This document shows, piece by piece, positions 1-6,076 of a stretch of DNA of 40,014 bases. The position numbers and the translations under genes are program-made. The stretch spans positions 1 through 40,014 of the forward strand of contig JADFNK010000014.1 in NCBI GenBank assembly GCA_022563405.1. The letters run 5' to 3'. A model generated the notes under the pieces. That model searched no databases, was not told the origin of the DNA, and saw only the letters and a program-made list of their open reading frames with translations. Each line of letters starts with the position of its first letter. The first letter of the stretch is position 1. Source of the stretch: Gemmatimonadota bacterium. GTDB lineage: Bacteria > Gemmatimonadota > Gemmatimonadetes > Longimicrobiales > Gaopeijiaceae.

Positions 1-317
1 TGGTCGGGAGCGTTCACGATGACGACGAGACCCGGGACTGTATCGCGGAGGTGTACCGCGGAACCGGCTACGTGCTGGACCCGCACTCGGCGGTGGGTTA
101 CTTGGGCGTCGAGGCGGGGCGCCGAGCTTTCGGCGACGGACCCTGTGTGGTGCTTTGCACGGCACATCCCGTGAAATTTCGAGAGGCCGTGGAGCCCGCG
201 ATCGGAAACGAGGTGCCCGTCCCGGAGCGCCTAGCGGCTTTATTGCAGGCGGAGCGTCACGTGACTTCGATCCCTGCTGAGCTGTCTGCTGTGAGGGATT
301 TCCTGCTCGCGGACTAG
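1..317 (+). CDS. thrC: Threonine synthase, C-terminal part (cut by window edge)
   Basis: The frame is open from base 3 to a TAG stop ending at 317, so only the last ~104 residues are present. Threonine synthase converts O-phosphohomoserine to threonine with PLP in the cytoplasm. The segment 'GTGYVLDPHSAVGYLG' and the following 'VVLCTAHPVKF' match the conserved C-terminal region of bacterial ThrC, where a T/S-A-H-P-x-K-F motif is typical. The catalytic lysine domain lies outside the window. This is the last housekeeping gene before the accessory island. Confidence 0.85.
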   Translation, partial: VGSVHDDDETRDCIAEVYRGTGYVLDPHSAVGYLGVEAGRRAFGDGPCVVLCTAHPVKFREAVEPAIGNEVPVPERLAALLQAERHVTSIPAELSAVRDFLLAD

Positions 318-664
318 CACGAAAGATCGGTACCACCTCAATCCGACAGTGATGCAAGGACGTCGTCTGACCAGCCCCCTGGACCTACTTTCGGCGACCA
401 CCCCGCGCGCCCTCGCGTCGACTAGGCTGCCGCTCCCCTTCCACATAATCCCCTAGCCGCCGCCCGGATGAACGACCTAGCGGCCGGCTGCCACTTGGGT
501 TAGGCACGGGGAGATGCGCACGCGCGGGGAAGCGACTATGCTGCTGCTTCGTGCGGCACTGTCTCCAGGAAAGGAGTACAGTGCTTCTGTATAGAAGGAG
601 TTATGTAGCCCTGCTTTGATCAGATGTGCGTAACCTGGGTAGCTTTGTGGGGAAGGGAGTAATC
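318..664. other. Gene-free stretch between thrC and the toxin-antitoxin remnant
   Basis: No convincing coding frame was found. The only structure noted is a possible attC-like hairpin: a CCCTAGC box at 451-457 and a GTTAGGC box at 499-505 (a perfect match to the integron core GTTRRRY), with inner arms GCCCGG and CCGGCTGC. The boxes match each other at only 5 of 7 positions. The promoter of the next gene should also lie here, but no clear -35/-10 pair was identified. Confidence 0.4.
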
Positions 665-859
665 ATGCAGCCTACCATCGAACTTTCCGAAGCGCAGGCG
701 CGGCAACTCGCTGAGATCGCCCGGAGACTCAACGTCCCGGCAGAATCTCTTGCAGAGGCTGCAGTTCGCGAAGTCGTCGCCCAACCAAAGGAAGACTTCG
801 ACCGTGTGGCGTCCAGGATTCTGGAGAAGAACCGGGAGCTCTACGAGCGCCTTGGGTGA
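665..859 (+). CDS. Small antitoxin-like protein of a Phd/Doc-type module
   Basis: A 64-residue acidic helical protein beginning MQPTIELSEAQARQLAEIA. The segment around residues 8-35 (ARQLAEIARRLNVPAESLAEAA) resembles short ribbon-helix-helix or coiled antitoxins encoded upstream of Doc toxins, and the tail (EDFDRVASRILEKNRELYERL) is typical of the toxin-binding helix of such antitoxins. The ATG at 665 was chosen over 626 because it has GGGAGTAATC upstream and starts at the conserved core. It overlaps the start of the broken doc gene by 8 bases, as in TA operons. The antitoxin itself looks intact although its toxin is not. Family assignment is inferred from motif shape and context. Confidence 0.65.
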   Translation: MQPTIELSEAQARQLAEIARRLNVPAESLAEAAVREVVAQPKEDFDRVASRILEKNRELYERLG

Positions 860-1434
860 CCGCTACCTCAGTCTGGCTGAGGTGCTCAAGCTTCACGGTC
901 TCATCATCGAAGAGCCCCCAAGGCCACGCGGAATGTGAACGAGGAGGAGGCATGGTTGTTGACCCGAGCGAATTCGAGCATTTTGAACAAGTGGAGGAGA
1001 CCGCCAGAGAAAAGGTGGAAAAGAGGGGGGGTGGTGGATGCCTGTGGGGTGCGGCCGTCCTCGTGGTCGTCCTACTGGCCCTTTCGTATTACCTCTACAG
1101 CATCGGGTTTCTTGATGCTTTGCTCGAACGGATTTGAACATTTGTTCACCTGGCAGACGTTCGGCGGTAAGGACCTGTACCCTAGCCTTCCGTCGACGGG
1201 GCTGCCTTGAGGTTCTCCTCAATCATGAATCATCCCTTCGTCGACGGAAACAAGAGACTCGGCCACGCTGCCTCTGAAGCTCTTCTCATGCTCAGTGGCT
1301 TCGAACTCTCGGCCGGCATTGACGCAGCCGAAGCGGAGATCCTCGCTGTAGCGGCGTGAAAGAGAACTCGTGATGAGTTCCAGACCTGGATCAAGAACAT
1401 GTGCGTCCGCTTTGATAGTTCTCGGGCCACATAA
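852..1434 (+). pseudogene. doc: Broken Doc-family toxin (Fic fold), several frameshifts and an internal insertion
   Basis: Doc toxins are Fic-fold kinases that phosphorylate EF-Tu. Pieces of one Doc are spread over three frames. The N-terminus is at 852-938 (GDRYLSLAEVLKLHGLIIE) and then stops. A middle piece follows near 1144-1195 (WQTFGGKDLYPSLPS). Bases 1201-1359 encode AALRFSSIMNHPFVDGNKR and onwards, which contains the Fic motif HPFxDGNKR. After a TGA, a last piece in another frame (RDEFQTWIKN) runs to a TAA at 1432-1434. About 190 bases between the first two pieces have no place in a Doc gene and carry a small membrane ORF. The terminal TAA lies inside the left half of an attC-like repeat, as in integron cassettes. 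The toxin is very unlikely to be active. Confidence 0.75.
952..1137 (+). CDS. Small single-pass membrane protein embedded in the broken doc gene
   Basis: A 61-residue ORF starting MVVDPSEFEHFEQVEETA. It has an acidic, probably cytoplasmic N-terminal helix (residues 1-25), a basic and glycine-rich hinge (KRGGGG), one hydrophobic segment (about 32-50, WGAAVLVVVLLALSYYLY) and a short tail. A strong purine-rich Shine-Dalgarno (GAGGAGGAGG, 941-950) sits directly before the ATG. I do not recognise the family. Composition and signals look like a real gene rather than a shadow, but it lies where the central part of Doc should be, so it may have been inserted or be fortuitous. Confidence 0.45.
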   Translation: MVVDPSEFEHFEQVEETAREKVEKRGGGGCLWGAAVLVVVLLALSYYLYSIGFLDALLERI

Positions 1435-1440
1435 CAAGCG
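1432..1440 (+). repeat. Left half of attC-like repeat copy 1, split by the IS element
   Basis: TAACAAGCG follows directly on the last sense codons of the broken doc gene and is identical to the left arm of the uninterrupted copy at 3931-3939. The matching continuation (ATTGCTGCAG...) resumes 1404 bases downstream at 2845, on the other side of the insertion sequence. Integron attC sites commonly begin with an R'' box ending in AAC that overlaps the stop codon of the cassette gene, as seen here. Confidence 0.6.
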
Positions 1441-1455
1441 TATCTGGACTTCTCC

Positions 1456-1734
1456 TCGGACTACCGCAAGGGACACCAGTTGGCAGAAGGTCGACTGCAG
1501 TCGTATCTCCGGCCCATGAGTGGGCGTCAAGCGCCCTGGCCACGATGGAAATTCGCGCGTGGGGAGCCAATCGATTAAGCGCGGCTCCAGGAGCTCAAGC
1601 TTGTTATCGGCTCGACCCCACGCCGGTCCGACCGGTGTGCCATCGGTGTCGTCTCGGTGCAGCTCGTTGGTGGGTTCGGATCCTCCTATGCGGCCATCAC
1701 GCCGCGAAAAAGAATGGTCGTTGATCGCCTTCTC
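1456..1734 (-). ncRNA. Candidate bridge/seekRNA region of the IS1111-type element
   Basis: This non-coding interval lies between the transposase stop and the left end of the element. In IS1111-group elements the guide RNA that pairs with donor and target is encoded downstream of the transposase gene; in IS110-group elements it is upstream. The length (~280 bases) is enough. No structure was computed and no guide loop was identified, so this is a positional prediction from family knowledge only. Confidence 0.3.
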
Positions 1735-2757
1735 TTATGCAGGAAGCCTCCGCTCGAAGGGTCTCTGGTCACGCCACACACGCCAGGCGACTCGGGCGAG
1801 TTTGTTTGCGAGCGCGACGGCAGCGACGTTGAAGCCTTTGCGTCGTTCGATGTCGAGTGCCCAGGCGCGCAGGTCATCGGGTTCGTCGGAGAGCTTGCCG
1901 GCTCGCAGAGCGGATCGGGCTCCGTGGATGAGGAGCATGCGCAGATAGCTGTTGCCCCGTTTCGTAATGCGGCCGAGTCGTCGCGATGAGCCGGATGAGA
2001 ACTCGCGAGGCGTCAGCCCCAGGTAGGCGGACAGCTGTCGGCCTGAACGGAAACGGTGCACATCGCCCACGAACGAGACCAGCGCCGTCGCTGTCAGCAC
2101 GCCGATGCCTGGAATCGTCATGAGCGCTTGGGCCTCAGGCATCTGCTCGCTGAGTCGCTCGAGCCTACGCTGTACGGCCTTGGCCTTCTCACTCAGCGTC
2201 TCGATCTCGTCGAGCACTTCTTCGAGCACATCGCGCAGATAGCCCGGCACCCCCTCATCCTCCAGAGCGACTCGGGCCATCGGAACCACCCGACTCGCTC
2301 CCGTAGGAATCACGATCCCGAACTCGCGCAGGTGCCCTCGCACGGCGTTGATGCGCGCCGTGCGCGTCTGCTGGTAGCCCGAACGCACCCGGTGCAGTGC
2401 GGCGATCGCTTGCTGATCGAGGGACTTCACCGGGACCGCATCGATCGCATCGTTACGGGCCGCCTCGAGCAGTGCCTTCGCATCCGCTCGGTCCGTTTTG
2501 TTGCCGTCCCGGTAGCGACTCACGTCACCGGGAGGCAGCAGTGTGACGCGGTGGCCCATCGCCTCGAGTGTGCGGCCCCAATGGTGGGCCGTCCCGCATG
2601 CCTCCATCAGAACCTCGAGGGGCTCACGTTCGGCGAAGAACCTCTGAAACCGGCTGCGTGACAGACGATGGCTCTCGTCGACCTTGCCCGGCCTACGCGA
2701 CACTGCGACTTCGAATACCGACTTTGCCAAATCGACCGCTACCTGTGTACTGTTCAT
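1735..2757 (-). CDS. IS110-family transposase (IS1111 group)
   Basis: A 340-residue DEDD transposase. The N-terminal RuvC-like domain has D9 (VAVDLAK), E52 (LMEACG) and D89/D92 (NKTDRADAKAL), in the order and spacing expected for the DEDD tetrad. The C-terminal Transposase_20 domain has the PGIGVLTATALVSFVGD helix-hairpin-helix segment near residue 215, followed by the serine-rich stretch (FSSGSSRRLGRITKRGNSYLR) that supplies the catalytic serine in this family. Length is normal and no frame disruption is visible, so the element may still be active. The ATG at 2757 is 85 bases from the right end of the element. Confidence 0.93.
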   Translation of the reverse strand: MNSTQVAVDLAKSVFEVAVSRRPGKVDESHRLSRSRFQRFFAEREPLEVLMEACGTAHHWGRTLEAMGHRVTLLPPGDVSRYRDGNKTDRADAKALLEAARNDAIDAVPVKSLDQQAIAALHRVRSGYQQTRTARINAVRGHLREFGIVIPTGASRVVPMARVALEDEGVPGYLRDVLEEVLDEIETLSEKAKAVQRRLERLSEQMPEAQALMTIPGIGVLTATALVSFVGDVHRFRSGRQLSAYLGLTPREFSSGSSRRLGRITKRGNSYLRMLLIHGARSALRAGKLSDEPDDLRAWALDIERRKGFNVAAVALANKLARVAWRVWRDQRPFERRLPA

Positions 2758-2759
2758 TC

Positions 2760-2835
2760 GGACTCCTCCTCCGTCTTTGGCCTTCGGGGCCGTTTGTAGT
2801 TGGTGGCACGCTGGTGCCGCTTGGAGGAGGAGTCC
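2760..2835. repeat. Perfect 13-base inverted repeat flanking the transposase start region
   Basis: GGACTCCTCCTCC at 2760-2772 and its exact complement at 2823-2835 enclose two smaller hairpins (GGCC-TTCGG-GGCC type near 2783-2795 and GGCAC-GCT-GGTGCC near 2805-2818). The outer right arm is also the subterminal inverted repeat of the element, so the left arm is a third copy of the IS terminal repeat placed just before the transposase ATG. This could fold in DNA or in the 5' leader of the transposase mRNA and might affect transposase binding or translation. Confidence 0.7.
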
Positions 2836-2844
2836 ATCCCATCA

Positions 2845-2913
2845 ATTGCTGCAGTCGCGATAGGCATCAGGCTCGCGCGCTTCGCTTGCGGTCACCACAT
2901 TAGGCGCGCAGCA
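2845..2913 (+). repeat. Right part of attC-like repeat copy 1
   Basis: ATTGCTGCAGTCGCG at its start and the segment TCGCGCGCTTCGCTTGCGGT in the middle match the copy at 3940-4009 nearly base for base. The match ends after CGCGCAGCA, beyond which the copies differ. The core can form a hairpin with the CGCGCGC and GCTTGCGG arms around a TTC loop. No GTTRRRY box follows at the expected place; the nearest similar string is ATTAGGC at 2899-2905. Confidence 0.65.
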
Positions 2914-3170
2914 GAGCCGAGGCGCCGGAGCGGATTTCGGAGATCGAGGTGGATTCGCCGAGACGACCGAGCACCGCGAAGCGGCGCGGAGGTCAATCGC
3001 AAATCCGTTAGAGCGCTTGGTCGGGCTATAGATCGAGGACCAGCTTCAGACCTGCATCGACGTGGGCCATCAGCTTGGGCGGCAAGCGCCCTGTTCGCTC
3101 CGACAGGTAGTCTTCATCGAGGTTAGGGTTGTCCCGAAGCGAGCTTAGAGCCCCCAGCGAATCGAGGAAG
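2914..3170. other. Gene-free stretch downstream of the SUMF1-domain gene
   Basis: No confident gene. A minus-strand frame that overlaps the end of the SUMF1 gene continues to 3026 and encodes YLSERTGRLPPKLMAHVDAG near its end, which looks protein-like. It has no start of its own in this interval and could be a remnant of an older gene tail. Confidence 0.35.
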
Positions 3171-3863
3171 TCAAAGCGGCATGGCACAACGAAAGCCGAA
3201 ATCGTTGAACGTCTTCTCTGGGCCGATGCTGCTTCGCGCCGAGCAGCGGGAGTACCGGACGGCATGCCGCCAGGCCCCTCCGCGTGCTGCACGACGGTCG
3301 CCGCCGGAGGGCCCTTCGGGGTTTCGGTTTGGAGACGCCTCATAATAGTTCGGGCTATAGCGATCCGAGCACCACTCGTGCACGCCGACGGACATATTGT
3401 AAAGTCCGTAGCCGTTGGGACCCTCTGTCCCCACTTCTTCTAGAGGCGGGTTCACTCCGCGCAAGTCTTCCGGTGGCTCGTTGCCCCAGGGATAGTCGCA
3501 CCCTTCCAGCCCGCCGCGAGCTGCTTTTTCCCTCTCGGCTTCCGTGGGCAAACGGTAGTGTTTGCGGGTCTGCCCGGACAACCATTCGCAGTAGGCAACA
3601 GCGTCGAACCAACTCGGACCCACAACAGGCTGATTCGGGAGCTGAAATCTGGGATCACCCCAGAATTTTGTTGGTGGATGCCCGGTGGCTTCGAGAAAGG
3701 CGGCATAGTCCCGACGCGTCACGGGATATCTGGCGATCGCAAAGGCATCCACCCATACGCGGTGCACTGGCCTTTCATTACCGGCGCCGGTTTCGCTTCC
3801 CATGAGAAAGTCTCCGGCGGGAATGGTCACGAGATCGGGCTCAACGGGACCGATTGGCTGCAT
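3171..3863 (-). CDS. SUMF1/FGE-domain protein lacking the FGE active-site cysteines
   Basis: A 230-residue formylglycine-generating-enzyme-like domain. Family hallmarks are visible in order: VTIPAGDFLMGS near the start, HRVWVDAFAIARYPVT, YRLPTEAEREKAARGG, NGYGLYNMSVGVHEWCSD, RAARGGAWRHAVRYSRCSARS and DFGFRCA at the end. True FGE enzymes carry two cysteines in the segment after RGGSW; here that segment is RHAVRYSR and has none, so sulfatase activation is unlikely. SUMF1 domains also occur in other oxidoreductases and binding proteins. The ATG at 3863 starts just before the domain; an upstream TTG at 3911 would add 16 residues. The gene points against the order of its neighbours and lies between attC-like copies 1 and 2. 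Confidence 0.8.
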   Translation of the reverse strand: MQPIGPVEPDLVTIPAGDFLMGSETGAGNERPVHRVWVDAFAIARYPVTRRDYAAFLEATGHPPTKFWGDPRFQLPNQPVVGPSWFDAVAYCEWLSGQTRKHYRLPTEAEREKAARGGLEGCDYPWGNEPPEDLRGVNPPLEEVGTEGPNGYGLYNMSVGVHEWCSDRYSPNYYEASPNRNPEGPSGGDRRAARGGAWRHAVRYSRCSARSSIGPEKTFNDFGFRCAMPL

Positions 3864-3926
3864 GTGATGATCCCCGGGTGTCTTGTTGAGAAGAGTGCAT
3901 CTGTAGTACAAGAGGTTGCTAGGCGC

Positions 3927-4014
3927 GTTCTAACAAGCGATTGCTGCAGTCGCGGTAAGCATCAGGATCGCGCGCTTCGCTTGCGGTCACCACATTAGCC
4001 GCGCAGTAGAATCG
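3927..4014 (+). repeat. Intact attC-like palindromic repeat (copy 2)
   Basis: Begins GTTCTAACAAGCGATTGC and ends GCAGTAGAATCGC. The outer arms pair with bulges: GCGATT with AATCGC, CTGC with GCAG, and CGCGGTAA with TTAGCCGCG. The inner arms GATCGCGCGC and GCTTGCGGTC pair around TTC. Large imperfect palindromes with extra unpaired bases and a TAACAA start are typical of attC sites. The right-hand core is weak (GTTTGGC at 4022-4028 is the best candidate, one mismatch to GTTRRRY). This copy is the empty-site reference for the IS insertion in copy 1. Confidence 0.6.
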
Positions 4015-4112
4015 CAGAGAGGTTTGGCGGCGACAGCGGGTGCGCTCGTGTCCCTTCCCTCGTATGGTTCGGCGTCGCAGCAAGAGTCAGCCCTCTCGAA
4101 ACTGGAGCCGCA

Positions 4113-5138
4113 ATGAACCCGCAGGTCAACCCATCGCAGATCATGCAGGTCGGCTCGGGTTTCTGGGCATCCAAAGTCTTACTGACCGCAGTTGAGTTTG
4201 ATCTCTTCACCATGCTCGCAGAGCGTTCGCAGACCGCCGGTGAGATCGAGCGCACGCTGGACCTTCGATCCCGAGCCACCGCAGACTTCTTGGATGCGCT
4301 GGTCGCGATGGACTTCCTTGACCGCGACGGGGATGGGCCGGAGGGGCGGTACAGCAACACGGCCACGACCGACGCGTTCCTCGACAAGAACAAGCCGTCT
4401 TACATCGGTGGCGTTCTCGAGATGTTCAACGCCCGACTCTTCGAGTACTGGAACCACCTCGGCACCGCGCTTCGCACGGGCGAGCCGCAAAACGAAATCA
4501 AGGCGACCGGCCGCTCGATTTTCGAAGAGCTATACAAGGACCCTGCCGGCCTCGAGGGCTTCTTGAACGCCATGGCCGGAATCTCCGCCGGCAACTTCAT
4601 GGAGCTGGCCAACAAGTTCGACTTCTCCGCATACGAATCTCTCTGCGATGTCGGCGGAGCAACCGGCCAACTCTGCGCCATCGTGGCACAACGACATGCA
4701 GACATTCGGTGCACGACCTTGGATCTGCCAGTCGTCGCACCGATCGCCCAAGAGCATATTGATAACGCGGGCCTGTCGGATCGCGTTGCGGTAGTAGGCG
4801 GAGACTTCTTCGCGGACCCGCTGCCAAAGGCAGATGTCATCACCATGGGCATGATTCTTCACGATTGGAACCTCGAGAAGAAGATGCACCTCATCCGGGC
4901 CGCCTACGAGGCCCTACCCGAGGGGGGAGCCTTTATCGTTGTCGAAAACCTGATCGACGACGCTCGTCGCGAGAACGTCTTTGGTCTTCTCATGTCACTC
5001 AACATGCTCATCGAGTTTGGTGACGCCTTCGATTACACGGGCGCGGACTTCCGCGGGTGGTGCCAAGAGGTGGGGTTCACACGGTTCGACACCGTGCCGC
5101 TCGCGGGTCCAGCGAGTGCGGGCATCGCCTACAAGTAG
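4113..5138 (+). CDS. SAM-dependent O-methyltransferase (Methyltransf_2 type)
   Basis: A 341-residue two-domain methyltransferase. The N-terminal helical/winged-helix dimerisation domain (about 10-100: FWASKVLLTAVEFDLFTML) is followed by a Rossmann SAM-binding domain with the glycine-rich motif LCDVGGATGQL (~residues 185-195), the acidic DLP after strand 2, GDFFADPLPKADVI, and LHDWNLEKK, which contains the family's catalytic-region H-D-W. The same architecture occurs in hydroxyneurosporene (CrtF), hydroxyindole and caffeate O-methyltransferases; the substrate cannot be told. It is the likely cargo of the unit between attC-like copies 2 and 3. The ATG at 4113 starts at the conserved N-terminus. 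Confidence 0.88.
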   Translation: MNPQVNPSQIMQVGSGFWASKVLLTAVEFDLFTMLAERSQTAGEIERTLDLRSRATADFLDALVAMDFLDRDGDGPEGRYSNTATTDAFLDKNKPSYIGGVLEMFNARLFEYWNHLGTALRTGEPQNEIKATGRSIFEELYKDPAGLEGFLNAMAGISAGNFMELANKFDFSAYESLCDVGGATGQLCAIVAQRHADIRCTTLDLPVVAPIAQEHIDNAGLSDRVAVVGGDFFADPLPKADVITMGMILHDWNLEKKMHLIRAAYEALPEGGAFIVVENLIDDARRENVFGLLMSLNMLIEFGDAFDYTGADFRGWCQEVGFTRFDTVPLAGPASAGIAYK

Positions 5139-5190
5139 TCAGGTTAGAGACGTTATGCGGCGCTGATGTCTTCGGCCTGATCTTGGTTTC

Positions 5191-5616
5191 ATGGCGCCGC
5201 GTCCGAACTTAACGACAATGAATCGACTCTTTCGCCTCTCCAGCTCGGTCAAACGCGATCCGGCCATCGATGCCTGGATGGAGGAGCATGCGGGTGGCTT
5301 GGGGGCTATCGCGCACTACTGGTTTGAGGTCATGGGCCAGTGTGGAGACGATGTTCGAGAGCTACTGCATGACGGCCATCCGACCGCATGTGTAGCTGAC
5401 GCGGCATTCGCATACGTCAACGCATTCGCAGCGCACGTCAATGTCGGGTTTTTTCACGGCTCTGAGCTTGCAGATCCGACGGGCTTGTTGGAAGGCACTG
5501 GTAAGTATATGCGGCATGTGAAGCTCAGGCCGGACCGTGACGTCGATGCCAAGGCCCTCAAAGCACTTATTGATACCGCCTACACTGACATGAAGGGCCG
5601 CCTTGAGCCGGACTAG
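5191..5616 (+). CDS. DUF1801-type small protein
   Basis: A protein of up to 141 residues ending NVGFFHGSELADPTGLLEGTGKYMRHVKLRP and a helical tail. The string G-x-LL-EGTGKxMRHVK is characteristic of DUF1801/YdhG-like proteins, small alpha/beta proteins without an established biochemical role. Two starts are possible: ATG 5191 (used here) or ATG 5218 (MNRLFRLSS), neither with a strong ribosome site. It follows the methyltransferase by 52 bases, within which a 7-base inverted repeat (5157-5163 and 5194-5200) lies, so the two could be one transcription unit or two small cassettes. Confidence 0.75.
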   Translation: MAPRPNLTTMNRLFRLSSSVKRDPAIDAWMEEHAGGLGAIAHYWFEVMGQCGDDVRELLHDGHPTACVADAAFAYVNAFAAHVNVGFFHGSELADPTGLLEGTGKYMRHVKLRPDRDVDAKALKALIDTAYTDMKGRLEPD

Positions 5617-5700
5617 GTCGTGGCGACAATCCGCAGAATCGGCCTTTTCTTGAGCTGCCATCTGTAGTCGACGATTTCAACGTTCTCTGCACCCACCGAA

Positions 5701-5749
5701 CATCAGGCTCGCGCGCTTCGCTTGCGGTCACCATGTTAGTCGCGCAGCA
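5701..5749 (+). repeat. Partial attC-like repeat (copy 3)
   Basis: CATCAGGCTCGCGCGCTTCG onward matches copies 1 and 2 up to CGCGCAGCA. The left arm present in copies 1 and 2 (TAACAAGCGATTGCTGCAG) is missing, so this is a right-half copy, either decayed or recombined. It contains GTTAGTC at 5735-5741 where copies 1 and 2 have ATTAGGC and ATTAGCC. Confidence 0.6.
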
Positions 5750-5849
5750 TCTATAAGGTGAACGAAGTCAACAGGGCGAAGCCCTCCCTTACCCGTCCGG
5801 GGTCCCGGAGGGGCGGCTCGGTCCACTGGTCTGTAGCTCAAGGCCTGCG

Positions 5850-6076
5850 TGATCATTTTCCTGTTTTCATCCTTCAGTACCAACGTCGCGTCCGATCTTG
5901 AGCGAGTCTCCTCTCACGAGGAACTCAGGCATCTATTCAGGTTTCATCCCAACGTAGGGATGTCCGAAGATCTGCTATGCGAGCGGGGGGCTCAGTCAGA
6001 ATTTGAAGGTCGTCGTGCGACATGCTGCGCGCGGAGCTCACCCCTGTCGTGGTACGGTGCATCATGGTGCGTCATC
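5850..6076 (-). ncRNA. Candidate bridge/seekRNA region of the second IS element
   Basis: This interval lies between the transposase stop at 6077 and the inner edge of the left inverted repeat, the place where IS1111-type elements encode their guide RNA. No coding frame is convincing here. The assignment is positional only; no fold or guide sequence was derived. Confidence 0.28.

Larger units (their letters stand above)
1441..2844 (-). mobile_element. IS110 superfamily, IS1111-type insertion sequence inside an attC-like repeat
   Basis: The limits come from comparing the interrupted repeat (1432-1440 plus 2845-2913) with the intact copy at 3931-4009. The element is 1404 bases, with no target duplication visible, as expected for IS110 elements. 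It has subterminal inverted repeats: TGGACTTCTCCTC from 1445 and the complement of GAGGAGGAGTCCA at 2824-2836 (12 of 13 identical). About 4 bases lie outside the left repeat and 8 outside the right; IS1111 elements are known for short asymmetric tails of this kind (about 3 and 7). The transposase is on the minus strand with ~290 non-coding bases downstream of it and ~85 upstream, the IS1111 arrangement. Confidence 0.75.

Noticed and set aside
2056-2661. Long plus-strand frame of 201 codons
   Set aside because: It is antisense to the first IS110 transposase, with a His/Arg-rich composition typical of a GC-rich shadow frame.
3026-3343. Minus-strand frame overlapping and following the end of the SUMF1 gene
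   Set aside because: It has no start outside the SUMF1 gene. The tail looks protein-like but cannot be assigned, so it is only noted as a possible remnant.
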